Assembly (NCBI GenBank): GCA_963931865.1
Contig: OZ007508.1
Coordinates: 4,395,206-4,459,205, forward strand
Length of the DNA stretch: 64,000 nucleotides
Direction of reading: 5' to 3'
Source: Axinella damicornis
Taxonomy: Eukaryota; Porifera; Demospongiae; Axinellida; Axinellidae
Below, piece after piece: positions 43,764 to 55,735 of the stretch (position 1 is its first letter; every line of letters starts with the position of its first letter). The position numbers and the translations under genes are program-made. A model generated the notes under the pieces. That model was given only the letters and a program-made list of their open reading frames with translations. It made no database searches and was not told where the DNA came from.

Positions 43764-44430
43764 GTGAGTCTTCTGGTTTAGTGTAGTGTTGTGTATACGA
43801 ATGCTCCCTCTAAGAAGGTCATACATGTGAACAGTGGTCATACTTGTCTGGGTTGGAAGTGTACCATGCGGAATGTGTAATGTACTCACTTAATGACTCC
43901 GAGTATTCCTGGTAGACGTCATGGCATGAATGTGTACACAAAGCCTATTCAAACTGACCATGTACCTATTTATGTGCATATCATTGGAAATGCTAAGCGC
44001 ATGAGAGACTCACAGGAGAATTCAACTCTGTTTGGGCCTGTCAGGGAAGTGTGCTGCTGGTAGCAGTGTAGCCTCGTAGTGTTGTCCTAATAGACTTGCT
44101 TTGCTATTCACATTCAACCATGGACTATGTAAATTTTCATCTTCCCTTTTATGAACACATCGATACATAATTAAGCACATGTCAGGATAGTGAGAACCCA
44201 GCCATTTCTCTCTGACTGTGGGGATTGAGGGGAACCACCTCTAATCCCATTATGTACTAAGCATGTGTTCCTGGAGTGTAGTCATGAGAGTGTCAGGTTG
44301 CCTCCTGATAACACTCTGCATACCAGAGGCTTATGAATTCACACAGAGTCATGGCAACCAGCTAGTCCATTTCTAAACCTACCTTGTGACTAGTACCATA
44401 TTGCTAAACAAGTTGCTTTTGTCCCCTCAG

Positions 44431-44786
44431 GGCAACTTACACTGGACGACCTGAGTGAAGTGAGGGGAGCCTTGTACGAGGCCCGTGCCAAATGGTACCA
44501 TATCGGAGTTGAACTGAAGCTGTCGGTAGGAACACTGAATGCCATCAGATCAGAGTTTACTGACAAGAATGACTGCAACACTGAGATGTGCAGTCACTGG
44601 TTGAGACGTATCGACCCCCGTCCCTCCTGGGAAGCTCTGACTAAAGCTCTGGAGAGTCCTCCTGTGGGGGAGGGACACCTGGCCCAGCAGCTGAGGGACA
44701 AGTACTGCCCAGGAAGAGAGGAAACGATACCCACAACTACTCCACCCCAGGACCATCACCCCCTGGTGCTCCTCCCACCTCACAAG
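44431..44786 (+). CDS. NLR-E Death-domain exon with 1-nt deletion
   Basis: Acceptor cccctcag, donor gtagtt, 356 nt instead of 357. The Death domain itself is intact (GQLTLDDLSEVRG... to LRDKYCPGREET), but one C is lost after ATACCC (about 44731; others have ATACCCC), shifting the Pro-rich tail. Splicing then reads TGA at 45026-45028 in the next exon. Predicted product: 149 codons, that is leader/2A plus a bare Death domain. A sequencing or assembly error in a C run is the main alternative. Confidence 0.85.
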
Positions 44787-45004
44787 GTAGTTAGTTACCT
44801 CAGAGTATTCTAGTACTGTCACACACTGACACAGTCGGTAGTAGTGATCTGTGAGTGGACTGTGTGGTACTGTCACACACTGACAAATGATGTCAGTCGG
44901 TAGTAGTGATCTGTGAGTGTACTGTGTGGGATGTTTAGTGAGTCATTGTACTGGCAAATCTGCAGACGTGTTCTGTAACCACAAACTCCTCTGTCTCCCT
45001 GCAG

Positions 45005-45154
45005 TACCACCTGGTGAGTCACCTTTGACCTCTGCAGTATTCTCATCCCCTCTCCCATCCCCCATCACCTACGACTCTGGTATCCCTCCTGCTGTGGTAC
45101 CACCCACCTCACAGCCAACCACACCCCCTCACCAGCCCCCACCAGGACACACCG
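45005..45154 (+). CDS. NLR-E linker exon
   Basis: 150 nt, acceptor ccctgcag, donor gtatgt. In its native frame VPPGESPLTSAVFSSPLPSP...; in the shifted frame it stops after eight codons. Confidence 0.7.
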
Positions 45155-45187
45155 GTATGTAATTGCTCTGATGTAATTGTAACAGTG

Positions 45188-45280
45188 TAGTCTCGGCCCC
45201 AGACCCAAACCAACCCCAGCGCGTGCGTGATACTGGAAGTAATCTACGCTGGGGTTGATTTGGGTCCGGGACCGAGACTA
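45188..45280. mobile_element. Palindromic TAGTCTCGG element
   Basis: TAGTCTCGGCCCCAGACC...GGGTCCGGGACCGAGACTA, at the same intron position as 19349-19453 in NLR-B, followed by the same ataggatgcat flank. Confidence 0.75.
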
Positions 45281-45449
45281 ATAGGATGCATGATACCTAA
45301 AACAGCACCATACGTTGTAAGTATTTGGTGGAGAAATTAACTTGAGATTGTTCCCCATGAACGTGTGGTGGAGTGTTTGGCGGTTCTTAATCAGAGTGTG
45401 AAGGCTGTAGTTATTGTGCTTGCATTTTGGAACCATAGTTCATTTGGGA

Positions 45450-45523
45450 TAGCCTCGTTCCCAGGCCCGCGCGCCGTTCTTTCGTGCAACCGAAAGCGGC
45501 GCGCGGGCCTGGGAACGAGGCTA
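45450..45523. mobile_element. 74-bp palindromic element, exact 9-bp duplication
   Basis: TAGCCTCGTTCCCAGGCCCG...GGGCCTGGGAACGAGGCTA flanked by catttggga on both sides. NLR-B has the empty site (ttcatttgggagacaag, about 19608). Confidence 0.95.
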
Positions 45524-45578
45524 CATTTGGGAGACAAGAATTACCATACAATAATTAATGGATGTTGAATCCATTCAG

Positions 45579-48500
45579 GTTCCACTATGCTACGCAGTGT
45601 GGCAGATCAAGTTGAATACTTTGAGACTGAATTTGCCAATCTTGTTGACAAAGCTTGTCACGACGTGAGGAAAAGAGATCTGGAACCTTCCATCTTCCTT
45701 TCCCGAGTTACCACACTGCGAGTATCCGACCGCACCGAGCATCGAAGCTTCATCCTGGAGAATTTGATAAACATTCCACCACCAGTAACGTTCGAGAAGA
45801 TCTGGTCGCGTCTCACCATTTATTGGGACTTTATGAACTATGGACTTCTGGAACATGTCATCAGCAAATTGGGAGGCGAAGACTTGAAGCATCAGATGCA
45901 GGTCTATGTGCAGAAACTGTCCACATTCAAGAGCAGAACTCGGCTCTGTGACTTCATTGATAGCTGGCCGTGCAAAGATGACAGGCCACCAGAAGAGGAA
46001 CTAAGGAAAGTAGTCATCAAAATGAAACACGAATGGACCCAATGCACACTGCAAGATGTGGAGTCATTCAAAATGGCTCTCATTCACAAGTTCTTCCTAC
46101 CAGAATTCGACTTAATCCTCCAGAATGCTACCAGGGGGTGTGTCTGTGTCACGTGGCTCACCTCTCCCTCCACTGCCACACTACTGCAGCAGAACCTGGC
46201 AAACATTGAAACGGAGTTCTTCAAGGAGCACAGCATTGATGCAGTGACCATCGATGGTCAGGACATCTACCTCACCCCTGTCAAGAAGTACGGTAGCTAC
46301 CTGAGGGAGCTGTACACCTCGGAGAGACCGCTAGTGGGTGTTGGCCCTCCTACCCCAACTGAAAAGCTCCTCCCCTTCAAGTTAGCCAGGATCGAGAAGG
46401 AGAAAATTGACCTACAACATGCAGATCACTTCACTAAGGGATACATACGTGGAGACCTAGACGATGTGGACTATTCTAAAGGTATCGTTTACAAGAAGTC
46501 TCCAATGAAGTTATCAGAACTTGATTGTCGTGCACACGCTTCCCACCAAGTAGTTCTGCTTGAAGGTGCCCCTGGGGTGGGCAAGACGACCTTCAGCTGG
46601 GAGTTCTGCAAGAAGTGGGGCAAGGGTGAGATTCTGCAGGACCATTCCCTGCTCCTCCTCCTCCCACTGCGGGACAACAACCCGAAAGAGGCCAAGACCC
46701 TCTCAGACCTCTTCTACCACCCAAACGCAGAGCTCCAGCAAGCAGTGGTCCAAGAGGTCACCAATAACCAGGGCAAGGGAGTGGCCATCTGGCTGGAAGC
46801 ATGGGATGAACTCGATGACAAACCACGAGAGGAGGCCTCTGTGTTCCTGGACCTCGTCCATGGAAGAATCCTACCCCTTGCAACTGTGTTTGTCACAAGC
46901 AGGCCTTGGGCCAGTGAGCACCTTAGAGAGAAGTGTGGCCATCGAATCTCCCAGCACATAGAGATCGTGGCATCCGCGAAAGATCAGATCGAGCATATTG
47001 TCAGTAAAGTTGACGTTGAAGCACAACCGAGTTCCTTCGCCACCAAGTTCATCAACTATCTCTCGTGTAATCCAGCGATCAGGGCAGCCATGTACACACC
47101 TGTCACAGCGAAGATGTCAGCAGAAGTGTTTGCCTGGAGCCAGCTCACTGAGTCACCCCCTCCCACCACTATGACAGAACTGTTCACCACCTTCACCCTC
47201 AAGACCCTAGTGGGATACCTCTCCACATACCCACTGTACCGCAAACAACAGTTGAAGGTGACTAGCTTCAGTGACCTCCCCTCAGCTGTGTGCAAGCAAT
47301 TCCTGGGCCTGTGCAGAGTGGCCTACGAGGGAATACTGAACAGGCAACAGCTGGTTTTCTCTGCCGCACACCTTCCCACTGGATTCTCATCACTCGGTCT
47401 AATGCAGGAGGTCCCACAAGTGTACACACAAGGCAAAGCATCCTCATACCATTTCACCCACCTAACACTTCAGGAATTTCTATCTGCCGTTCACATCTCA
47501 CAACTCCCCACTGACGAGCAGACAAAACTGATTCAAGATCATCTTGATAGTGGCCACTTGAAAGTGACTCTGAGATTTGTCGCTGGACTCACAAAGTTAG
47601 CAAACGTACCTCCAGAAATCACTAGGAAGCTGAGGAAGGATGATGATAATAATCTGACTTTACTTCATTGGCTGTTTGAGTGTAAAGACACTTCAGTGAC
47701 TACCAGAACTCTGGGTTCAGATGAGATGGTTGTCAGTTCACACTACTCCTGGACTCCCCTGGATTACTATGTGACAGGACATGTCATCTCACATTCCAAC
47801 TGCCCCTGGAAACTGAATTTTGACTACTCTTCCATTGCTGAGAAGTTTGAGCTGTTTTGTCAGGGATGCGCTACCCCTGGGGGAACTGGATGTGAGGGCT
47901 ACATCTCATATGCCAACTTCAGTGACAATGACATCACCTCCAAACACATGCAATCATTTGTGAGCATCCCCCCACACATCCTACAGGGCATGAGAGAGCT
48001 ACACCTGAGTGGTAACAAACTGGATGGGAGGGCGTGTAACCTGCTGGCCAAGGTAGTACCATCAATGTCCGGGTTAGAGGAGCTTTGGCTCAGCCGCAAC
48101 CCGATAGAAAGTGGTGGTGCTGTGGAGGTGATCAAGTCGCTCTGTGGCAGTGGAGTGAAACAACTGTGGCTGTACAACACTGGGATTGGGGGACCAGATT
48201 GTGAGGCATTGTCAGAACTGCTTCAGTCTACTCACTCACTTGAATTGCTTCACATTGGCCAGAACAACTTGTCCACAGAGAGTGTAGCCAGCATCATCAC
48301 TGGACTCAGTCACAACTATTCTCTGAGAGAACTGGCCATTTCAGATTCTCACTTTAGCACGGCAAATACAGTACACTTGTCATCACTACTGAGAGAACAC
48401 TCAAAGTGCACACTGACATCATTGGAGTTACGAGACTGCCACATCAGCAGTGAAGGTGCAGTGGAACTGGCAACAGCACTCTGCAAGAACTCAACACTGC

Positions 48501-48733
48501 AAGATCTGGACCTAGACCGTAACCCCATTGGTGTGGAGGGAGCCTCCTCAATGTCGGACATGTTACAGCACAACGCATCACTAAGATTGCTATACATGTG
48601 TGATGACTCAGTCGGGGAAGAGGGGGTTCGCCTACTCGTGAACAGTGTCAAGTACAACCAGGCATTGCAGGGGCTGTGGCTGCCAGGGAAGTACAAGTCA
48701 GCAACCAGTGACCACAGAATTCGTTGGTTATGA
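45579..48733 (+). CDS. NLR-E helical-NACHT-LRR terminal exon
   Basis: Acceptor ccattcag, GSTMLRSVADQVEYFETEF..., 1050 codons to TGA, internally intact. Walker A GAPGVGKTT (nt about 46565), AIWLEAWDELDDK, SRPWASEHL. Two LRRs (about 58 residues) present in B and C are missing: ELATALCKN joins directly to STLQDLDLDRNPIG, an in-frame deletion between repeats. Because of the upstream 1-nt deletion it is out of frame with the leader in the simplest splice form; the combined exons (70+356+150+3155) are not divisible by three. It could be reached by skipping the Death-domain exon, since 70+150+3155 = 3375 is in frame. Confidence 0.88.
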
Positions 48734-48929
48734 TGATGCACGAATTCCGATAAGCATCTCTCAGTAAGCACTTTTTTGTGTACACATTACATTATCTGTT
48801 GATGTTGTTGCATGACTGTGCTATTTCGTTTTATCATTGCTGAGTTACATGCATTGTTCTAAAATATTTGGTCTACTCATATTGAGGTGGGAACTACTTA
48901 ATTAACGTTTACTGCACGACACTTATGAA

Positions 48930-49840
48930 TGTCGACACCATCACACACTAGCCTCACTCCAGACCATTCCCACCTCCAGTCAATGTCGATTTCAATAAGG
49001 GAGTTGAATGTGCTTTTTCTGCAATTTTTCCCATGTCCCCAGCTGCTGTACAAAGGGAAGGTTGACTTTTTTTGAATGGACGGACTCTTTACTTCAATAT
49101 TCAGCTGCTAATCCATGCACGCTTTTCAGATATAACTAGTGCATACGTGAATGCACACAGAAGAGCCTCACGGGAAGCGAGTTAATACTTGCCAGCGCAG
49201 CACTGGTGTATTGTATTCGCAGCCTGGTAAGTATATTCATGTAGCTCACCCTGTCTATAGTAAACAGCTAGGTAAGTATATTCATGATGCAACCACAAAA
49301 CCCATACTCATTTTTGGAGTTAAAACTGTGTTATAAATAGCAGCCAGGTACTATATACTGTAAGGACAACATTCGCTGCGTGATGCCCCCCGGCACTGCA
49401 TAGTGAGTATTGCCCCCGCGCACTTACACGTACATAGTGAGTACGAGTGGCGTCCTTATTGCATTCCTGAGCGTTACAAACATATATATATATATACGCA
49501 AGCTCAGATTCGACTGCCCTGCTGCACGGTTAGTTGCCTCGCTTCCCGCTCGGCAATTATGACCACTGATGATGGTGTTGCCCCTGACAACCGCAGGGGC
49601 AGAGGGAGACAAATGCAAGCAGGGGACTCTCGTCTGGACATGCTATCCCGATCACACCCACTGGCTCGTTGATACGAACTGTGCAGCCATAAAGTGTATA
49701 GTCTCCTGTGAGGGGTGTGGTGGGGAGGGAATAGATAGGAGAAGAAGGGGAGGAAGGCAGTAGGAGGAGGAGGAAGGGCCAGGGCATTAAAGTCACGATC
49801 GTCACATGACCTCACCTGCACTTGTCCCCCGTACACACAC
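48930..49840 (-). pseudogene. ALDH16A1: ALDH16A1 remnant downstream of NLR-E
   Basis: 48960-49115 aligns with ALDH16A1 intron sequence at 61290-61430. 49560-49715 minus encodes [32 protein letters not shown], then shifts (CPCGCQG for FAPAVVRG). 49800-49835 is the 3' edge of the next exon upstream, running into a CA array. An insertion with a (TA)n run lies at 49130-49500. Confidence 0.75.
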
Positions 49841-49841
49841 A

Positions 49842-49870
49842 CAACCATGCACACTCAATCACACACACAG

Positions 49871-49942
<72 letters not shown>
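49842..49942 (+). repeat. (CA)n microsatellite
   Basis: Nearly pure CA after ACACAACCATGCACACTC. Confidence 0.97.
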
Positions 49943-49944
<2 letters not shown>

Positions 49945-50029
49945 CCTTTGGTAGTTTGGTAGTTTTCACATGTGAGCTCGAGAACAGCTGAAGTACGTAC
50001 ATGAACTGCAGCTACTTCCCCCAGTCTCA

Positions 50030-50112
50030 TTCCCGGACCTCCTCCTCCTCAGCTGGTGGTGATGGTACTACAAGTGACCAGAGCTGGGGAGGAGGTCTGG
50101 GAACGAGGCCAG
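50030..50112. mobile_element. Palindromic CAGTCTCATTCCCGGACC element
   Basis: CAGTCTCATTCCCGGACCTC...GAGGTCTGGGAACGAGGCC with CTCCTCCTCAGCT / AGCTGGGGAGGAG inner arms; degenerate member of the same family. Confidence 0.6.
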
Positions 50113-50391
50113 TAGGAACACGTACCAGTGAGTCCAAACACAGCAATTCATATATCATGCAGAGCTGGCATGCACTTGTTCTCATGTTGCATACACAGAT
50201 CTACATGACACTGTGTTGTGTGGCTATACCACTTGAGCTACAACCACTGGAGCTGGTGGTGGAGCCTGACAACCAGGGTAGTGTCACACTAGGATGTGAA
50301 GTCTTGTCACAGGGTGGTCACTCTCAGCTACAACCACAGGATGGGACAACATATACTGCATGCATGAGTGGGTGTGGCTTATACACCAGAT

Positions 50392-50448
50392 TAGCCTCAT
50401 ACCTAGCCCCCACCTGCCGCACGTGGGCGGGGCCTGGGTATGACGCTA
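50392..50448. mobile_element. 57-bp palindromic element, exact 9-bp duplication
   Basis: TAGCCTCATACCTAGCCCCC...GGGGCCTGGGTATGACGCTA flanked by acaccagat on both sides (50383-50391, 50449-50457). Confidence 0.92.
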
Positions 50449-50509
50449 ACACCAGATTGCTCCACTTACTACTGGGAGTCACAAGTCACACGGCCACAGG
50501 AGATTTAAG

Positions 50510-52560
50510 TGCACAGTCACATGCTTGATCACGGGCAGTCTTTGGATGGTCACAGAATTTGTGACCAGTCACAGCTACGTATAAGGAGGTCACTTTTAGA
50601 TCAATGGTCTTGCACATCCCTGTTAAAATTACCGGACAAATCATTTCACTAGTTTTGACATGTTGCTAAATCACATGCACACTTGTACTGGGTATATGTG
50701 TTCACTCATGAACAGGTTAATCATATGAAAGCAGGATGCCAACTCACATGTAGTGGAGTGATTGCTAATTTTCATTGCCAGGAAACATGGGAATTGTACA
50801 CACAACATGTGTGCCAAACAGTGCACACTACACAGGCAAATGGAGGGAGTTAGCTTGGTCTACTCCTGTAGTAGCCTTGTTCCCAGGCCATCGCCCATTG
50901 CTTTTTGTTCGTGTGTGGGAGAGCCTGGGAACGAGGGTACTACTGTACGTAGTACAAGTTCTATTTAGGCTGCACAGAGTGAAGCTGATCACGGACCACA
51001 GTTGAGTAAGTGGATGTGATAAGGCTACCACACAGTGGGGATGTGCTATGTACTGATCAGCTGGTCCACGTTTCCATACCCTCAGAGACAGCTACACTGC
51101 ACACCACCACCATGATATTACATACCCCATGGACACAGTCAACCCCTGTGTGGACCACTTGCAGTATTCCTGCCAGAGTATAGCCTCGTTCTGCTTTGTC
51201 ACATGTCTTCTTGGTGGGAGAGTTTCAAGACCTGAACTTAATTGGGACAGTCCCTTGCAAAAACCCAACATTAGCCTATTCAAAGTGGCATACTTTTGTA
51301 TAGCAAACACAAATAAAGTTAAGATGTGGGCCTCAGATACTTTCATTGAGGTGGAGACAGTCCACCAAGTTTGGCTTATGGCCTTTGAGCAGTTCAAACT
51401 TAGGCACCACAAAGTGAACAAATATTCCTCAAGGGACTGCCACAATCAAATCACCTCTTGTGGTGCTGGTGTCAGTCACAGAGTCTCCTCCTCCCTGAGC
51501 TCCCTCATGACCGTGTGAGTGCCGGAGATTGGGTCTGGGAACAAAGGGTGTGCAGCAGTGAACATGAGTGTCTGGAAACAGACCAATCTATTCAGCAGAT
51601 GATTCTGGTGTGCACTGCATATGGAGGAGCATGCACTGATCATGTCCAGGGGGCAGAGTCAAGTCAGCCAAGTAACTGTGTACTAAAGGGAAATACACTA
51701 CAATAAAAGCATCTTGAGGGGAGGGAAGGGGGCCTTTGTCCAAAACTGTGAGGGATAACCGAGTCTGGGAACCTGCAAACTGGCAATACATGCACTTACC
51801 CCTTTTACCACCATAGGCACACATGTGTCCCAAATCTCATTGACTTTCAGCAGAGTTTGCATGTTCCATTCTTATTCATTGTTTTTCTACTATATTTCAC
51901 TACTACTAGTGACCAAAATTCATGAGTCTACCAAAACACAACCAAACCAAGTGGTGGTGAAAGGGTTAACCGGAATTTGAATACTCTGTACTGGTACTAT
52001 GTAATGATACATGCTGTCACTTCATAACACAGTGCACCAGCATTCCAGTGCACCTGTAGTAAAGTGTTTACATGAAACGTTTCACAGAGGTGCACAAGTT
52101 GAACGGAGACTTTGTATCGAATATGATGTGCATGCAAAAGGCACTCCAAACCTGGTGGCTGATGACCTACCTCACAAGTATGTTCAGTACCCACTACATG
52201 CTTCACGTTAGTATTAAACAAGCACATTGGCTGCTACAGATTTCCACACACTTGTTCTGTGAAGCCAGTCTGACTATCCCAATACAAGCTCCTATCAACA
52301 CCAAGATGGAACGCACGTGCGAGAGGGTCTGGGGATGAGATTAGATGGTAGGCACGTGCAGAAATTATGCAGAGTTACGTGGAATCAATGTCAATGCCAT
52401 CGACAAGTTCCCAGAGTGTCCATTACTGTCCTCTTGCATGGCAGAAAGATGTTCGGGTATAACACTGGAGAGTAGTGTTTAGGAGAACAACCTGTTCACA
52501 AGGCATTATCTTCTTCACTGGGTGTACACAGCCATAATTTGGCCCAATGAAGATGGAAAA
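50510..52560. other. Duplicated spacer between NLR-E and NLR-F
   Basis: Collinear with 23900-26060. No gene supported; apparent frames (for example near 52080-52330) are shared with the other copy but contain no recognisable domain. A TAGCCTTGTTCCCAGGCC palindrome with flanks ctcctgtag / ctactgtac lies at about 50874-50939. Confidence 0.65.
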
Positions 52561-52574
52561 CTACAGAACTAATG

Positions 52575-52869
52575 CAATTCCCCCCACCTGATTGCTTGTT
52601 GTTCAGTTCTGTTCTTCTCAGACATCCTTCGGATCCGCTGCCTTTGCCACAGCATATATAGTCACTCTCGATCTGCTGCAAGCTTGCACTTCGACCTCCT
52701 GCAAGCTTGCACTTCGACCTCTAATAGCCCCGCCCTTCTTTTGCTGTGCAAACGAGCTTCCGTTCCGTCCCAGTATGAAACAAGAAGAGAGACTCGTGAT
52801 CGATAGTCTGTCATCTGATCTGCCGACCAGTGTTGCTAAGATTAAGAGTTGGACAGCAGTTGCGAAATT
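52575..52869 (+). promoter_or_regulatory. NLR-F promoter block and 5'UTR exon
   Basis: CACCTGATTGCTTGTTGTTC, two tandem copies of TGCAAGCTTGCACTTCGACC (52676-52715), CCCCGCCC, CCGTTCCGTCCCAGTATGAAAC; 5'UTR exon ending at 52869 (GGACAGCAGTTGCGAAATT) with donor gtaagc. Confidence 0.6.
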
Positions 52870-53685
52870 GTAAGCTGGTGTGATATGACCCAATTTGTAC
52901 ACTTACAAGCCTGTCCTAATAAATCTGTGCCCCCGGTTATACTGTGTGTCCAGTATGTCCACCTCCATTACGTTAGACGTTAGAACATTTGACCACTGTT
53001 GACAGGTTTCTAATAAAATGTGACATCATAGCAAATATCACAAGGAAATTATGCCATTACAATGTTTGTACTGCCATACTACATATGACGTCCGTGAGGT
53101 ATGGGGGGTGATCAGCAAACAAAAAATAGTTTGTGAGTTGTTTGGCATGGGAACAAGGCTATTTTCTCCCTAGATGTGCTTGAGACTTCAGTTGCATTTG
53201 AACTAGCTATTACCTTCTTTCCATGCCAAGGTGGGGTGCTTTGCAGGCTTGTTAGACTCGTCTCGGTCCCAGACCCAACCAACCCCAGCGCGGATTGCAT
53301 GCTTCCAGTATCACACACGGGGAACTTACAGCTTTCAATGCACAATACAATAGCTATAGAGTGTGTGTTGCGTAAGGTTTGTGTGATGTGCATAGCTACA
53401 TGCAGTTTGCAATGGTGCAGAGCTGAAAATAACATTTTGTGTATTGGTTGGTCAATTGTCCAGTCAAATTTGATTTTGCCAGGCCATTGAGTTGCTTTGG
53501 TTGTCCGGTTATAAAAGTGGTGTAGCTATAATGCATTACTTTTAGGCAGACTATAAGCAGAAAGATAGAACAAAAGGCAGCTAAGCAGAACTACCTAATC
53601 AGAACTCCCAGGAAAAGAGGTAGAGTAGTAACATACACAAGTCAAAATGGGCAATGTGTATGCAACACATCCTGAACCAAGATGT

Positions 53686-54010
53686 TCAGGGGCGGATCCA
53701 GGAAAATATATAAGAGGGTACTCTACTTCAACGGGGGGGGGGGGGGGGGTGCCTCAAAGCCAGTATCAAGCTAGAGGTGCTTTTGAGGCTGAGACCATGC
53801 GAAGCGCAAAACGTTTTTACCATCATATTTTCAGTTGTCAGGGCTCTCATGGCAGCTTGGTGCTTTCCACTGCCCTGCTACTGCTTTCTGGTTCTGTGCC
53901 ATGTCTTTTCACAGCATCTTGATTGTGCAGTCAGCATAGTAAGCTAGGGGCGTGCCTATAGGTGTACTCGGTATCAGTCAGTGAAGGGGGGGGGGGGGGG
54001 GGGGGGGGCT
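53686..54010. mobile_element. Degenerate DNA transposon with poly-G tracts
   Basis: CAGGGGCGGATCCAGGA at 53686 is a terminus typical of hAT-like MITEs; the opposite end may be the related GGGGCGTGCCTATAGG region at about 53947. G runs of 17-18 lie at about 53735 and 53988. Boundaries uncertain. Confidence 0.4.
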
Positions 54011-54583
54011 GATGTTGTTTACTCCCACATACACAAACATGCGTATCAATCAAAAGTGGGAAAAAACAGCTGGCTGATTCAACCCATGTCGTCATTCGTG
54101 TCACACTAGGGAAAATGAAAATGGTGAAAAAAGGAATTGGCTGATTCAAATCGTGCATGTTCTTTGCGTAAGGACATGGTTGGCAACTTCTGCCAACTTG
54201 CTCCTCCTACTGCATGTGGAAGCCCCTCATATGCTAATTAGAGGTGCAGACACTAACTCTATAAAGTGGCCAGTCATGTAGTCATTTGAGGGCCCTTTCA
54301 GTTGCTTGCATGGAAATTGACCGATGGCCGACTGTTATTCAGCTCTAATTACGTATGTGCCAGACCTGTGAGGGTCTGGTGGACGAAAGTAGTCCACCTA
54401 TGATACATATTTCCATGCTTTCATTTTTTTTTTGCTCTCCGTTTTTTTTTTCATTGTCTTTTTGAGCTAATATAGCCCTCTATGTGTGACAAAGCATACC
54501 TGCACGGATTTATTGGTGAAGGTTCATCACAACATGTGAATGAAAGGGTATGACAACCTCACCATATCCACTACCATATTCAC

Positions 54584-54655
54584 ATGGTGTCAGGCCACGC
54601 CCTCCTAGTGACTGGGCATATCTTCATGTTGCCACTGTTAGTGCTGTCCGTGTAG
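54584..54655 (+). CDS. Upstream ORF in NLR-F leader
   Basis: 23 codons, MVSGHALLVTGHIFMLPLLV..., TAG; same length and position as in NLR-C. Confidence 0.35.
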   Translation: MVSGHALLVTGHIFMLPLLVLSV

Positions 54656-54884
54656 CTGAACACCACACGTACACCACATCAACCCCACAGAAATTCTTCA
54701 CCCCTGTCTCACTGCCAATGGACACTCCCACTTGAAGCTGCCACACCTCGACACTGTGCCACCAGCATTAGTGCTGCAGAACAATAGAGGAGTACAGTTG
54801 AACATCAGGTCCTCCTCGTCCCACTCCAGAGTCTGTCGTGTTACCCCCAGCCCTGGTCTCGGTGTCCCCTCTGGTCTGGGGAGG

Positions 54885-54954
54885 ATGGTGGTGGGAGTGA
54901 TTCTACTGTTGTTAGTCCTGAGTGGGGACGTGGAAACTAACCCGGGACCTGTCG
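54885..54954 (+). CDS. NLR-F leader and 2A exon
   Basis: MVVGVILLLLVLSG, DVETNPGP-V, G|gtgagt. There is no in-frame ATG upstream within the open frame, so this Met is the only plausible start for the 2A frame. Confidence 0.88.
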
Positions 54955-55559
54955 GTGAGTCTTCTGGTTTAATGTAATGTAAGATCTTCTGATAGATGTC
55001 AGTGAGTAGTGTGTGTGCCAAAGGGGATCAACCTATGGCTTATCTGTTGTGTGGGAATGTCCTTACAACAACCATTCACTGTTTGTGCATACTACAGAAG
55101 CTAACAGGGGAGGGAAATTTTCACTGATTACATCACCACAAAGATATTATATCCACTCAGTAATAACTTACTATTGATAGTGACTGTGCCACATGACTGT
55201 GCGTATGACCTTAGAGGAAGCTTATAACATACACAACATTGCACTGTGCACACAGATTGAGAGACACATTTGACGTCTTCTATGGTAGTAAATACAATCA
55301 ACCATCAGAATACGAAACCTTGCACCACCTCTTATGAGCATGTACTTAATTCAGAACTTGTGAACCGTGAGAACCGAGCCTCTTCACCTCTGGCCGGGAA
55401 TGAGGCTAGTCCATCTTCCCTCTGCCCGTTGCTGACTAAGCACCTTTTCCTACACCAACTTCCTGAGCAAGAGAAAATTGGTCTAGCTCGATAGACTATG
55501 ATAACACTCACCAGATATATGTCCATAAAAGGAAGATCATACTACACTGTAGTATGTGC

Positions 55560-55722
55560 CCCCTCAAGGCAGCTTACACTGGAAGACTTGGGTGAACTGG
55601 TACAAGCCTTGTTTGACGCCCGTACCAGTATCGCGGAGTTCAGCTGAAGTTGCCTGTAGGAACACTGGATGCCATCAGATCAGAGGTTTCTGATACAACC
55701 CATTGCATTACTGAGATGTGCT
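55560..55722 (+). pseudogene. Relic A-type Death-domain exon in NLR-F
   Basis: GGCAGCTTACACTGGAAGAC, GAACTGGTACAAGCCTTGTT, CGGAGTTCAGCTGAAGTTGC and CTGTAGGAACACTGGATGCC match the NLR-A Death exon, not the B-type. It has a broken acceptor (ctcaag), a deletion at the KWY codons and a truncation at ATGTGC, where B-type intron/acceptor sequence (ttttgtcccctcag) takes over. Confidence 0.85.
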
Positions 55723-55735
55723 TTTGTCCCCTCAG

